From contig OZ241353.1 in assembly GCA_965200375.1 (NCBI GenBank), forward strand, positions 2,666,001 through 2,730,000: a stretch of 64,000 nt of DNA, given 5' to 3'. The notes below the pieces were generated by a model. That model was not told where the DNA came from and ran no database searches. It saw only the letters and a program-made list of their open reading frames with translations. Origin of the DNA: VXYL01 sp965200375. Its GTDB lineage: Bacteria > Pseudomonadota > Gammaproteobacteria > Pseudomonadales > Azotimanducaceae. This document shows, piece after piece, positions 44,039 through 52,966 of the stretch; within the stretch, counting starts at the first letter, position 1, and every line of letters begins with the position of its first letter. Position numbers and translations under genes: made by a program.

Positions 44039-44379
44039 CGACCGGCCCGCAGCAGCAGCACGCGGCGGCTGGTTCGCACCACCAGCAGGCGGTGCGTCAG
44101 CCACGCCGGCCCGCGCAGCTTCGCGGTTGCCGCCGGCTGGCCGTCGCGTGGCGGCTCGAACACCACCACGGTGTCCTCCGCCAGCGCCAGACGCCACTGC
44201 TCGCGGCGCAGAAAGACGCCGGCGTGGTAGGCCATCGACAGCGCCCCGACCAGCACTGGCCACAGGCCCAGCGCCGCCGTCCACGGCACGACGACGAGGA
44301 CGTGGATCGCCGCCACCGCCGCCAGCCAGTCCCAGCCCGGCGACCACACGACGTCGACGTCGTCCCGGGCCGCGTTCAA
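43969..44379 (-). CDS. YgfX/CptA-like inner-membrane protein
   Basis: The 136-residue protein has two hydrophobic segments near the N-terminus (WLAAVAAIHVLVVVPW and LWPVLVGALSMAYHAG), then a soluble beta-rich domain with WRLALAEDTVVVF and RTSRRVLLLRAGRYD. This matches YgfX, encoded beside SdhE in many gammaproteobacteria and once proposed as the toxin of a CptBA pair. The TTG start at 44379 overlaps the sdhE stop. Its 3' end overlaps nadB on the other strand by 70 bases. Confidence 0.7.
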   Translation of the reverse strand: MNAARDDVDVVWSPGWDWLAAVAAIHVLVVVPWTAALGLWPVLVGALSMAYHAGVFLRREQWRLALAEDTVVVFEPPRDGQPAATAKLRGPAWLTHRLLVVRTSRRVLLLRAGRYDPVLFARLRRAFLAVGGPATG

Positions 44380-44654
44380 GGGCGGGCCCCGGCGTTGAAG
44401 GCCCGCACCAGGCCCGTGATGCGGGCCAGGCCGGGCATCGGCAGTTCGCCTTGCAGCCAGCCCAGGAGCTCCCAGTCGTCTCGCGCCAGCAGGCGACGGT
44501 AGGCGGCCTGGTCGGCGGCTTCGAGCTGCGGATAGCGTTCCCGCACGAAGTCCGCGAGCAGCAGATCGAGCTCCAGCATGCCTCGCCGGCTGCGCCACAG
44601 CGCCCGCTGCCAGTGGCGCGGGTCCGGCTCGTCGCTCTGCTCCTGGGCGACCAC
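44376..44654 (-). CDS. sdhE: FAD assembly factor SdhE
   Basis: SdhE helps attach FAD covalently to the SdhA flavoprotein of succinate dehydrogenase. The 92-residue product contains the family's essential RRGMLELD motif, then ELDLLLADFVRERYP and WELLGWLQGE. The start is uncertain: GTG at 44654 is used. It is directly followed by the ygfX-like gene, the usual pair. The target sdhA is not in this window. Confidence 0.88.
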   Translation of the reverse strand: MVAQEQSDEPDPRHWQRALWRSRRGMLELDLLLADFVRERYPQLEAADQAAYRRLLARDDWELLGWLQGELPMPGLARITGLVRAFNAGARP

Positions 44655-44747
44655 TGCGCCTCCGTGTCGGTCGGTTGCGGGCCTTGCGGCAGCGCCAAGG
44701 CGACCGCGCCGGCCGGCGGGCGGCCGAGGAAGGCTATAGTTTGCACG

Positions 44748-46703
44748 ATGCTCGTCGAACTCGGCCACTTCGCCACCATCCTTGCCCTCGTTCTGGCGTT
44801 GGCGCTGGCCGCCGCCGGCCAGCTGAGCGCCGTCAACGGGGCTTGGCGCAGCGCTACCGCCACCCTCGCCGTGGGCCAGCTGACGTGCCTGGCGTTCGCC
44901 TTCTGCGTGCTGGTCGGCGCCTTCGTCGGCAACGACTTCTCGGTGGCCTACGTGGTGCGCAACTCCAACACCGCGCTGCCCTGGCAGTACCGCATGAGCG
45001 CCACCTGGGGCGCCCACGAGGGTTCGTTTCTGCTGTGGACGCTGGTGCTCGCCGGCTGGACCGCGGCGGTGAGCGCCACCGGCCGGCATCTGCCGGACGA
45101 CATTCACGGGCGCGTGCTCGGCGTCCTCGGCCTCTTGAACTTCGCTTTCCTGCTGTTCCTGCTGGCCACCAGCAGCCCCTTCGAACGCGTGGTGGGGGCG
45201 CCCGCGGATGGCGCGGACTTGAACCCGCTGTTGCAGGACCGGGGCCTCCTGGTGCATCCGCCGCTGCTGTACGTCGGCTACGTGGGCTCGGCAGTCGCCT
45301 TCGCGTTCGCGGTCGCTGGCCTGCAGAGCCGGCGCCTCGACGCCGCCTGGGCGCGCTGGGTGCGGCCTTGGGCGAACGTCGCCTGGGCCTTGCTCACGGT
45401 GGGCATCGCGCTCGGCAGCTGGTGGGCGTACTACGAGCTGGGCTGGGGTGGCTGGTGGTTCTGGGATCCGGTGGAGAACGCCTCCTTCATGCCGTGGCTG
45501 GCCGGCACGGCGCTGGTCCACTCGCTGGCGGTCGCCGAGAAGCGGGGCGCGTTCCGCAGCTGGACGGTGTTTCTCGCCATCGCCGCGTTCTCGCTGGCGC
45601 TCCTCGGTGCCTTCATCGTGCGTTCCGGAGTCGTCACCTCGGTGCATGCCTTTGCCGCGGATCCCGAACGCGGGCTCTTCATTCTGTGGATCCTCGTGCT
45701 GGCGGTGGGGGGTGCCCTCGGCCTCTACGCGCTGCGGTCGCCGGCCGTCGTGGGGCGGGCGAGCTACGCTGGCGTCTCCAGGGAATTCCTGCTGCTCGCC
45801 AACAATCTGCTGCTGGTTCTGGCGTTGGCGGTGGTGCTGATCTACACGCTGTATCCCCTTGCCTACGAGGCTGCCACTGGCGGCGACAAGCTGTCCGTCG
45901 GACCGCCGTACTTCAACCGCGCCTTCGTGCCGCTGGCGCTGATTCTTGCCGGCTTCCTGGCGCTGGCGCCGGTGGCGCGCTGGAAGCACACCCCGGCAAG
46001 GCTGTTCGGGGCGGCGGCCGGCATCGGCGCGGCGGCGCTGGTCCTCGGCGTGCTGCTGCCTCTGGTGGTTGCCGGCAAGGTCGCCCTCGGCGCGGCGTTG
46101 GCGGTGGGCCTCGGGCTGTGGGTGGCGGCCATGCACGGGCGGGACCTGGCGCGGCGTCGGGGCAGCTGGACCCGGGGCTACCTGGGGATGGTTCTGGCGC
46201 ACCTCGGCTTCGCCGTCAGCCTCGCCGGCATCGGCGTCAACAGCGCCTTCACCACCGACATGGACGCCCGCCTGGCCGTGGGCGAGGAATTCGCGGCGGG
46301 CGGCGTGACTTGGCGGTTCGCCGCCATGCGCCAGGTGGCGGGCCCGAACTACGTCGCGGACCAGGGCGAGTTCACCACCGACGGCGGCGCCCGCCTGGTG
46401 GCGGAGAAGCGCCGCTACGACGTCGGCGGCCAGGTGATGACGGAGGCCGGCATCGCGCCGGGGTTCTGGCGGGATCTGTTCGTGGCCCTCGGCGAACCGC
46501 TGCCGGACGGCAGCTGGGGCGTGCGTTTCAGCCACAAGCCGCTGGTGCGCTGGATCTGGCTCGGCGCCCTCCTGGCGGCGCTTGGCGCCGTGCTCGCGGC
46601 GACGGATCGGCGCTACCGCCGGCTGCCCGACCGCCGCCGGTCCGTGCCGCAACCCGCGGCTCGCGAACCGCTGGCGGGCGCCGCTTCCGCGGTGGCGTCT
46701 TGA
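44748..46703 (+). CDS. ccmF: Cytochrome c heme lyase subunit CcmF
   Basis: CcmF is the inner-membrane subunit that receives heme from holo-CcmE and attaches it to apocytochrome c. The 651-residue protein is polytopic with about 14-15 hydrophobic segments. It has MSATWGAHEGSFLLW and the tryptophan-rich WWD domain WGGWWFWDPVENASFMPW (about 232-249). The rest of the operon follows with overlapping starts (dsbE, ccmH, ccmI). ccmABCDE are not upstream here, where sdhE is divergent, so the maturation genes are split in this genome. Confidence 0.96.
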   Translation: MLVELGHFATILALVLALALAAAGQLSAVNGAWRSATATLAVGQLTCLAFAFCVLVGAFVGNDFSVAYVVRNSNTALPWQYRMSATWGAHEGSFLLWTLVLAGWTAAVSATGRHLPDDIHGRVLGVLGLLNFAFLLFLLATSSPFERVVGAPADGADLNPLLQDRGLLVHPPLLYVGYVGSAVAFAFAVAGLQSRRLDAAWARWVRPWANVAWALLTVGIALGSWWAYYELGWGGWWFWDPVENASFMPWLAGTALVHSLAVAEKRGAFRSWTVFLAIAAFSLALLGAFIVRSGVVTSVHAFAADPERGLFILWILVLAVGGALGLYALRSPAVVGRASYAGVSREFLLLANNLLLVLALAVVLIYTLYPLAYEAATGGDKLSVGPPYFNRAFVPLALILAGFLALAPVARWKHTPARLFGAAAGIGAAALVLGVLLPLVVAGKVALGAALAVGLGLWVAAMHGRDLARRRGSWTRGYLGMVLAHLGFAVSLAGIGVNSAFTTDMDARLAVGEEFAAGGVTWRFAAMRQVAGPNYVADQGEFTTDGGARLVAEKRRYDVGGQVMTEAGIAPGFWRDLFVALGEPLPDGSWGVRFSHKPLVRWIWLGALLAALGAVLAATDRRYRRLPDRRRSVPQPAAREPLAGAASAVAS

Positions 46704-47251
46704 CGCGCCAAGGGCTTGCCGAGCGGCGGCCTTGGGGGGTGGCGGTGCCGCTGGCGGTATTTCTGCCGCTGGCGGCGGTGCTGTATCTCGGCTTCTCGCT
46801 GCGGGATCCGCAGCTTCTGCCGTCGGCGCTGCTGGACAAGCCCTTCCCGGAGTTCGACCTGCCGCTCTTGGGCGCCGGCAGAGCGGACCGGGCGGCGTTG
46901 CTGGGCCAGCCTCGGCTGGTGAACGTGTGGGCCACGTGGTGTCCCACCTGCCTTGCCGAGCACGGCGAACTGCTGCGCATCGGAACGGAGACCGGCCTCT
47001 CCATCGTCGGCATCAACTACAAGGACGACGCGGCCGGCGCTGTCGCCTGGCTGCGGCGGCACGGCGACCCCTACGACTTCAGCATCGTCGATGCCGCCGG
47101 CGACCTCGGCGTGGAGCTCGGCGTCTACGGCGCTCCGGAGACGTTCCTGGTCGACGCCGAGGGCGTGATCCGCTACAAGCATGTCGGCGCCGTCACCGCT
47201 GCGGTGTGGCGGGAGTCCATCGCGCCGGCGCTGGCCGCGCTGCCGCAGTGA
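46700..47251 (+). CDS. dsbE: Thiol:disulfide interchange protein DsbE/CcmG
   Basis: This periplasmic membrane-anchored thioredoxin keeps apocytochrome c cysteines reduced for heme attachment. The product has 183 residues from TTG at 46700, which overlaps the ccmF stop. There is one N-terminal TM helix (VAVPLAVFLPLAAVLYLG), the redox pair C81/C84 (WATWCPTC), the family GINYKDD segment, and cis-Pro in GAPETFLVD. It sits between ccmF and ccmH as expected. Confidence 0.94.
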   Translation: MTRQGLAERRPWGVAVPLAVFLPLAAVLYLGFSLRDPQLLPSALLDKPFPEFDLPLLGAGRADRAALLGQPRLVNVWATWCPTCLAEHGELLRIGTETGLSIVGINYKDDAAGAVAWLRRHGDPYDFSIVDAAGDLGVELGVYGAPETFLVDAEGVIRYKHVGAVTAAVWRESIAPALAALPQ

Positions 47252-47688
47252 GATCGCGGGTTCTCGCCGTGGTGTTCGCGGCAGCGGTCAGCGTGCATGC
47301 GGCGACCGCCATCGACGGCTTCGAGTTCGCGGATGCCGAAGCCGCGGCCCGCTACCACCGTCTGCTTGCCACTTTCCGCTGCCCGAAGTGCCTGAACGAA
47401 TCCCTCGCGAGTTCCGGCGCGCCCATCGCCGCGGATCTGCGGCGCACGGTGCGGCGGCTCATCGCCGACGGCGCGTCGGACGCCGCCATCGGCGAGCACC
47501 TGCAAGCGCGCTACGGCGACTTCGTGCTCTACGACCCGCCCGTCGGGCGCAGTACGCTGCTGCTGTGGCTGGCCCCCGTGGCGCTGGTCGGCGTGGCGGC
47601 CGTGGCGCTGGCGCGAGTGGCCCGCGGGCGCGCAAGGGCGCCGACCGCGGCCGAACGCGAGCGGGCGGATCGGCTGCGCAAGGCGTGA
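47248..47688 (+). CDS. ccmH: Cytochrome c-type biogenesis protein CcmH
   Basis: CcmH is a thiol-oxidoreductase that presents reduced apocytochrome c for ligation. The 146-residue protein has a signal peptide and the CxxC at 45-48 (FRCPKCLN) followed by SLASSGAPIAADLR, the family signature. A C-terminal TM helix (LLLWLAPVALVGVAAVAL) anchors it. GTG at 47248 overlaps the dsbE stop. The single-domain form with a separate CcmI gene is present here. Confidence 0.94.
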   Translation: MRSRVLAVVFAAAVSVHAATAIDGFEFADAEAAARYHRLLATFRCPKCLNESLASSGAPIAADLRRTVRRLIADGASDAAIGEHLQARYGDFVLYDPPVGRSTLLLWLAPVALVGVAAVALARVARGRARAPTAAERERADRLRKA

Positions 47689-48842
47689 CCGTCTGGCTGG
47701 GGGCGGCCGCTCTCGCCTGCCTGGCCGTGGCCGGCCTGGTGTGGGGAGCGCGGCTGCGGCCGCGGCGCAGCCCGGCGCCGGCGCCAAGGCAGATCTTCGC
47801 CGCTGGCCGTCGCGCGCTGCTGGCGGATGCCGCCGCCCAGGGGCTGTCGGCGGAGACCGTGTCGGCACTCGAAGAGGAACTGGCGCTGGCCGTCGCCGAC
47901 GCCGCGCCGGACGCCGTGCCGACGGGCTCCGAAGCGCCCTCGCCGCCGCCGCTGGCGGTGTTTGGCGGCGCCTTGGCCGTGGCGGCGCTGGCGCTTGCCC
48001 TGTACGCGCTCTGGGGAGAGCCGCAGGCGACGCTGCTGGCGGACTCCGGGCGTCTGCTGGCGGCGTCGGAGCCGGAGCAGCTGACGGTCCTCGCCGGCGC
48101 CCTTGCGGCACGGACCCGCCGGCAGCCGAAGGACGTCGACGGCTGGTTCCATCTCGGCCACGTGCGGCTGCGGCAGCGGGAGTTCGACGGTGCCGCGCGG
48201 GCGTTCGCGACGCTGCACGCGCTGACCGGCGCCAACGAGCAGGTGGACCTGGCGTGGGCACAGGCCCGCTATCTCGCCGACGGCGGCGCCGTCGTGCCAG
48301 CCACTCAAGCGATCATCGACCGTGTGCTGGCCGTGCGCCCGGAGCAGCCGGCCATGCTGGAACTGATGGCGATGCACGCGCTGCGGGGCGGAGACTTCGC
48401 CACGGCAAGCAGGCTGCTGGCGCGAATCCTGCGCCAGCCCCTTGCCGGCGGTCGGCGGGCGCTGTTGGCCGAGACCCTGGACATGGCCCGGCAGCGGCTG
48501 GATCCGACGCGGGCGTTGATCGAAGTCACGGTGGAAGCCCCGGCGGAGGCCGCCCGCTGGCTGATGGTGTTCGCCCGGCCCGTCGGCGGCGGCGTACCGC
48601 TTGCCGTGGTGCGCCAGCCCGCCGAGCCGACGCAGACGATAGTGCTCGACGACGCCAACAGCATGACGGGCTCGCCCCAGCTTGCCAGTACGCGGCAGGT
48701 GGAGGTGGTTGCCCGGATCTCCGACACGGGCGCCGCGGACGCCGCCTTGGCGGAGGCGGTGTCCGAGCCCGTCTCGCCGGCGGAACAGCCGCGCCTGACG
48801 TTGAGGCTGCGGCCGAAGGGCGACCCCCCGGACAGCGGCTAG
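47685..48842 (+). CDS. ccmI: Cytochrome c biogenesis protein CcmI (TPR chaperone)
   Basis: CcmI binds apocytochrome c and hands it to the heme-ligation complex. The 385-residue protein has two TM helices (about 3-20 and 84-106) that delimit a cytoplasmic loop with a basic Arg-rich patch. A periplasmic TPR section follows (WFHLGHVRLRQREFDGAARAF onward, read here as two to four repeats). The C-terminal domain has IEVTVEAPAEAARWLMVFAR, the CcmH-interacting/cytochrome c-binding domain. GTG at 47685 overlaps the ccmH stop. It closes the operon. Confidence 0.88.
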   Translation: MTVWLGAAALACLAVAGLVWGARLRPRRSPAPAPRQIFAAGRRALLADAAAQGLSAETVSALEEELALAVADAAPDAVPTGSEAPSPPPLAVFGGALAVAALALALYALWGEPQATLLADSGRLLAASEPEQLTVLAGALAARTRRQPKDVDGWFHLGHVRLRQREFDGAARAFATLHALTGANEQVDLAWAQARYLADGGAVVPATQAIIDRVLAVRPEQPAMLELMAMHALRGGDFATASRLLARILRQPLAGGRRALLAETLDMARQRLDPTRALIEVTVEAPAEAARWLMVFARPVGGGVPLAVVRQPAEPTQTIVLDDANSMTGSPQLASTRQVEVVARISDTGAADAALAEAVSEPVSPAEQPRLTLRLRPKGDPPDSG

Positions 48843-48865
48843 ATCGGTACACCAGCAACTGGAAC

Positions 48866-48898
48866 TTGCAATACGGGTATTGCGTTCCATAATTGCAA
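48866..48898 (+). promoter_or_regulatory. Palindromic promoter-operator of the second DUF4143 ATPase
   Basis: GCAATACGGGTATTGC (48868-48883) is a perfect 7-bp inverted repeat around GG. TTGCAAT (48866-48872) is repeated inverted as ATTGCAA (48892-48898). Overlapping them are a -35-like TTGCAA (48866-48871) and a -10 CATAAT (48888-48893) at 16-base spacing. The predicted start point coincides with the ATG at 48901, so the mRNA would be leaderless. A repressor site overlapping the promoter is inferred. Confidence 0.6.
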
Positions 48899-48900
48899 GC

Positions 48901-50094
48901 ATGCCGGAAACCGTGTCTCGCCGCTTGTCGGGCCGCTTGCGCGACTACCTGCGCTTGTTTCCGGCAGTGGCGCTGCTCGGGCCGCGCCAAGTCGGCAAGA
49001 CGACGTTGGCAAGGGAGGTGGCGGAGACTGCCGCTCGGCGCATCGGCAAGCGCGGGCGCTACCTCGATCTCGAGAATCCGGCCGATCAGGAACGCCTTGC
49101 GGATCCGCTCGCCTACCTGGCCGCGCAACGCGGGCGCCTGGTGGTCCTCGACGAGATACACCGGGCGCCGGGGCTGTTTGCCGTGCTGCGAGGCGTCATC
49201 GACGAGCGCATCCGCGCCGGCGAACCGAGCGCCCAGTTCCTGCTGCTCGGTTCCGCTTCCGTGGACTTGCTGCGGCAGTCCGGCGAGAGCTTGGCGGGTC
49301 GAATCGGCTACTTGGAGCTTGCGCCGTTCGACCTGCGCGAAGTGGGCGACGGCGGCGTGGATCGCCTCTGGATCCGTGGCGGATTCCCGCGCAGCTATCT
49401 CGCCGCCACGGATGCCGCCAGCGCCACCTGGCGCGGGAACTTCATCCGCACCTACTTGGAGCGGGACATCCCGGAGTTCGGACCCCGCATTCCAGCGCAG
49501 ACCCTGCGTCGTTTCTGGACCATGCTGGCGCACTCCCAAGGCGGCCTCCTGAACGCCGCGACGCTGGCGCGCAGCCTTGCGGTGGACGGCAAGACGGTGG
49601 CCCGCTACGTCGATCTGCTGGCGGATCTGCTGCTGGTGCGGCGCTTGCCGCCCTACCACGCGAACGTGCGCAAGCGCTTGGCCAAGTCGCCCAAGATCTA
49701 CGTGCGCGACAGCGGCGTGACCCATTCGCTGCTGCGCCTGAACGACATGGACGAAGTGCTTGGCCATCCCATCGCCGGCCCGTCCTGGGAGGGATTCGCG
49801 GTGGAAACCCTGCTGGCCGCGGCACCGGAACGCGCCCAGGCGAGCTTCTACCGCACCGCCACGGGCGTGGAGATCGATCTGCTCCTGGAACTGCCCGGCG
49901 GCGAGCTCTGGGCGGTGGAGGTCAAGCGATCGAGCGCGCCGTCTGTGGGCAAAGGGCTTCGAGTCGCCATCGAGGACGTGAAGCCGACGCGCGCGTTTCT
50001 GATCTACGCCGGTACCGAGCGCTATCCCAAAGGCGATGGCATCGAGGCCATCGGGCTGCGCGGGCTGGCAGAGGAGCTGGCGGCGACCGGGTAG
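48901..50094 (+). CDS. AAA+ ATPase with DUF4143 C-terminus, second copy
   Basis: This 397-residue protein has Walker A GPRQVGKTT at 27-35, Walker B VVLDEIHRAP and sensor LLLGSASVD. A central ERDIPEFGPRIPAQTLRRFW block and winged-helix region (LARSLAVDGKTVARYVDLL) lead to a PD-(D/E)XK-like end (EIDLLLELPGG then LWAVEVKRS). It is the same length as the copy at 28739 but clearly diverged. The gene sits alone behind a palindromic promoter and may be an independent mobile-type or defence-type unit. Confidence 0.82.
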   Translation: MPETVSRRLSGRLRDYLRLFPAVALLGPRQVGKTTLAREVAETAARRIGKRGRYLDLENPADQERLADPLAYLAAQRGRLVVLDEIHRAPGLFAVLRGVIDERIRAGEPSAQFLLLGSASVDLLRQSGESLAGRIGYLELAPFDLREVGDGGVDRLWIRGGFPRSYLAATDAASATWRGNFIRTYLERDIPEFGPRIPAQTLRRFWTMLAHSQGGLLNAATLARSLAVDGKTVARYVDLLADLLLVRRLPPYHANVRKRLAKSPKIYVRDSGVTHSLLRLNDMDEVLGHPIAGPSWEGFAVETLLAAAPERAQASFYRTATGVEIDLLLELPGGELWAVEVKRSSAPSVGKGLRVAIEDVKPTRAFLIYAGTERYPKGDGIEAIGLRGLAEELAATG

Positions 50095-50298
50095 CTCCCT
50101 GCGGTGATCGCGGTATCGGCAGCCCGCGAGGGGCCGCTATCGCATTCAACAGGCCCGCAGCCTCCGACAATGCCGGTTCGGATACGAAGCCCGCCATCCG
50201 CGCACCCGTGTTGTTCGGAAGCGGTACACTTGCAGTCGGGTGGCCCGCTAGCGTGGCGATGTTGGCCCCGGAGACGGGCGTCGCGAAGCTGCAAGGTG

Positions 50299-50745
50299 AT
50301 GCACATGACCGGCAGAGTACTGGCCATCGCGCGGCGCGCCCGAACACGGGCGCCGATGGAAACGCTGGACGCGACAACGATTTCGGTGTCGGCCGGCGTG
50401 GACGGCGATCATCGCGGCCAGCTGCGGCGCCGGCAGGTCACCGTCATCACCCGAGAGGGCTGGGAAGCCGCCTGCGCGGAGCTCGGCCAGCAACTGCCGT
50501 GGACCACCCGGCGCGCCAACATCCTCGTGGAGGGGCTGGCCCTTGCCGAGGCAACCGGACGCACCATTCGCATCGGCGAGGTGGCGCTCACCATCACCGG
50601 CGAGACCGACCCGTGCAGCCGCATGGAGGAGCAGGCGCCGGGCCTCCGCGACGCGCTGACGCCGGAGTGGCGCGGCGGCGTCACCTGCGACGTGGCCCAC
50701 GGCGGCGAAGTGGCAGTGGGCGACGGGGCGCTGCTGGAAGGCTGA
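50299..50745 (+). CDS. MOSC domain-containing protein
   Basis: MOSC (molybdenum cofactor sulfurase C-terminal) domains handle sulfur or act in reductase systems. The 148-residue product begins near an ATG at 50299 or 50305. It has GVDGDHRGQLRRRQVTVI, LVEGLALAEATGRTIRIGEV, and the ETDPCSRMEEQAPGLRDAL segment with the conserved Cys followed by RGGVTCDV. This is the pattern of small standalone MOSC proteins. The frame is open further upstream without homology. Confidence 0.8.
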   Translation: MHMTGRVLAIARRARTRAPMETLDATTISVSAGVDGDHRGQLRRRQVTVITREGWEAACAELGQQLPWTTRRANILVEGLALAEATGRTIRIGEVALTITGETDPCSRMEEQAPGLRDALTPEWRGGVTCDVAHGGEVAVGDGALLEG

Positions 50746-50775
50746 CGCCGTCCCTCGAGCGCTGCCATCGCCTGT

Positions 50776-52923
50776 TCACGGCGTCGGCGTGCGCGTCTCG
50801 CCGAGCGCTCGTCGCCAGCCGCTGGCGAAGCCCCGGCCCCTGGGAAGCGTCGTCAAGACGAAGGAAAAGGTGGCATCGAGGCCGCTCGCGCCCGTGGCGG
50901 TCACGGTGACGACGCCCGCGCGGTCCTCGTCCTCGAGGGCCGTCAGCAGCAATACGCCGTTCACAATGCGCCAGGCCGCCAGCCGCGGCGCGATGGCGAC
51001 AGCATAGCGGATCGGCTGACCGTCGGTCGCGGCGAACACGTCGTCGAGAGCAAGGCGCAACGTATCGCCGGCGACGACCTCGACGGCAGCCGCCGCGTCC
51101 GGCCGCACCATCGGCGGCTGCCCCGCAAACAGCATCAGCGGCGCCGCCGCGGTCGGCCGCAGGCCCCGGATGCAGCGCCTCAAGTCCGGTATGCACTGCC
51201 TGGTCGGCAGGCTCGGCGGACCGGCTGTCACCCGGACGCCGCCCCCGGCCGAGTTCACGGCTACGGCAGCGCTCTCGCCCCGCCCCGCCGCCAGCACCAC
51301 CTGCTCCGCGGAAGCGCCGCCGCCCTCCACCGTCAAGGCGCTCGTGAGCGCGAACGGCGCATGGGGCGCGAACCTGGCGCGAATGGTCGCCGGGGGCGGC
51401 GCCGAGTTCGCCGCATCGGTGCGGACCAAGGTCACGCCCAGGGGGAACGGCGCCCCCGGGTTGTCGTCGAGCAGGAGCTCGTAGAGCTCCCCGAAGCCAG
51501 CAAAGAGCCCGGGCGGCAGTTCCTCTATCAGGTTGCCGTCCAGCCGCAGCGCGAAAAGCTCGTCGATCGGCGCGAACACGGCGGGGTCCAGACCCGACAG
51601 CCGATTGCGGCCGAGGTCCACCACCCGCAAGCCCGGAGTGTGGCGGAACAGCCGAGCGGGCAGCGTCGCCAGGCCGTTGCCCCGCAGGTCGACAAGCTCC
51701 AGCTCGCCGAGGCCGAGCAGATCGTCCGGCCGCAGCGCGTCGATGCCCGATGCCGCCAGCTTCAGGGACTTGCGCGCCCCGAGCGTGGCCAGATCGGGTT
51801 CGCTGCACGGTATGGGCACCAGGCGTTCCGCCAGCGCGTCGTATATCTGGCTCAGCACGTCGCGTACCTGCGGCGTTCGGTCGCAGACGCCCTCGCGCAC
51901 CACTACCGTGGCTTCGGCCCGCTCCAAGGCGTAGCTGCGGTCCGCCGCCGGCAGCAGCGAAACGACGAAGCGTTCCTCGGCCGGCTCGATGCGTTCGTCG
52001 TCGGCAATGGCGATGGCGACCGTGGCAGCGGTTTCGCCGGCGGCGAACACGACCTCCCCGGCCCCCGCACCGTACTCGCCGGCATCGGCATCGGGCGTCT
52101 CGGGCGCGTCGTCGCTGGCGATGGCGAACGGCACCACCACCGGCGCGTCCTGCGGACGAGCCATGGCCACCGCCAGCCTGGCGGTGCCGCCTTCGACCGC
52201 CTCGGCGTCGGCGTTGAAAGTCACCAGGGCGCCGACACGCACCGAGAAGGAGAGTTCCTTCTCGAGGTCCTGGGGGTCGGTGGCCGTCACCGTCACCAAC
52301 GCCTTGCCGGGCAGACGGCCGGCCACGATCTCCAGCATTCCGTCTTTTACGAACACCTGCGCTGCCTGGTCGTCGCTGGTGGTCGCGGCATAGCTGAGCG
52401 GATCCCCATCCGGCTCCCAGAACACGTCGCCAAGCCTGAACGTCGCTCTGGCGGTCGGGTCCAGGGCCTGGTCGGCGATGGGGTTCGAGATCAAGGGCGC
52501 TCGGTTGGCGGTGACCTCCACCGGCAAGTAGCCGCGCGCGCCCTGGAAGCGATCGTCCGCGGTTTCGGTTACGCGATGCAGCACGAAGAACAACGAACAA
52601 GGGTGGGCGTATTCTTCCTCGCCCTCCGGCGCCTCGTGCTCCTTCGCCGTCAGCGTCACCCGCTGCCAACGCGTCGCCGGCGTGTACAGCAGCGTGTCCG
52701 GGTCCGCCTCCACGAACACGTCGCAGGTGCCGAGCGAGAGGGCGACCTCCACGTCGCCCGTTGGCGGCGGCACCAGGCGAACGAGGTACGTCTTCGGCAC
52801 CGTCGGTTCGATGCCGAGGTGGTCCGGATCGAAGACGAAGCCGGGGGACTGCGCCCAGGCCGAGGCCGCCGCGCCGAACCAGGCGCCCGCGACCAGAAAA
52901 CGGCACAAGCGGCGCGCGGTCAT
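50776..52923 (-). CDS. Secreted protein with Calx-beta-like, cadherin-like and leucine-rich repeats
   Basis: This 715-residue exported protein has an N-terminal signal peptide ending near AWAQ. A putative-Ig/cadherin-like module (RAPLISNPIADQALD onward, about 140-230) precedes a Calx-beta-like domain (EGGTARLAVAMAR and ERFVVSL, about 240-345). It then has four to five leucine-rich repeats (LELVDLRGNGLATLPARLF and FALRLDGNLIEELPPGLF, about 385-500). A second Ig-like module (about 605-700) closes it. Such proteins bind ligands or mediate adhesion. It is a lone reading frame facing the ion-channel gene. Confidence 0.75.
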   Translation of the reverse strand: MTARRLCRFLVAGAWFGAAASAWAQSPGFVFDPDHLGIEPTVPKTYLVRLVPPPTGDVEVALSLGTCDVFVEADPDTLLYTPATRWQRVTLTAKEHEAPEGEEEYAHPCSLFFVLHRVTETADDRFQGARGYLPVEVTANRAPLISNPIADQALDPTARATFRLGDVFWEPDGDPLSYAATTSDDQAAQVFVKDGMLEIVAGRLPGKALVTVTATDPQDLEKELSFSVRVGALVTFNADAEAVEGGTARLAVAMARPQDAPVVVPFAIASDDAPETPDADAGEYGAGAGEVVFAAGETAATVAIAIADDERIEPAEERFVVSLLPAADRSYALERAEATVVVREGVCDRTPQVRDVLSQIYDALAERLVPIPCSEPDLATLGARKSLKLAASGIDALRPDDLLGLGELELVDLRGNGLATLPARLFRHTPGLRVVDLGRNRLSGLDPAVFAPIDELFALRLDGNLIEELPPGLFAGFGELYELLLDDNPGAPFPLGVTLVRTDAANSAPPPATIRARFAPHAPFALTSALTVEGGGASAEQVVLAAGRGESAAVAVNSAGGGVRVTAGPPSLPTRQCIPDLRRCIRGLRPTAAAPLMLFAGQPPMVRPDAAAAVEVVAGDTLRLALDDVFAATDGQPIRYAVAIAPRLAAWRIVNGVLLLTALEDEDRAGVVTVTATGASGLDATFSFVLTTLPRGRGFASGWRRALGETRTPTP

Positions 52924-52966
52924 GGCCAGCTCTGCCTTCCCGCCCCCCCTCGGCTACCCGCGTGCT

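Noticed and set aside
40952..44932. 1326-codon minus-strand frame spanning the TonB receptor, nadB and sdhE region
   Set aside because: It is a GC-driven open frame crossing real genes on both strands with no domain pattern.
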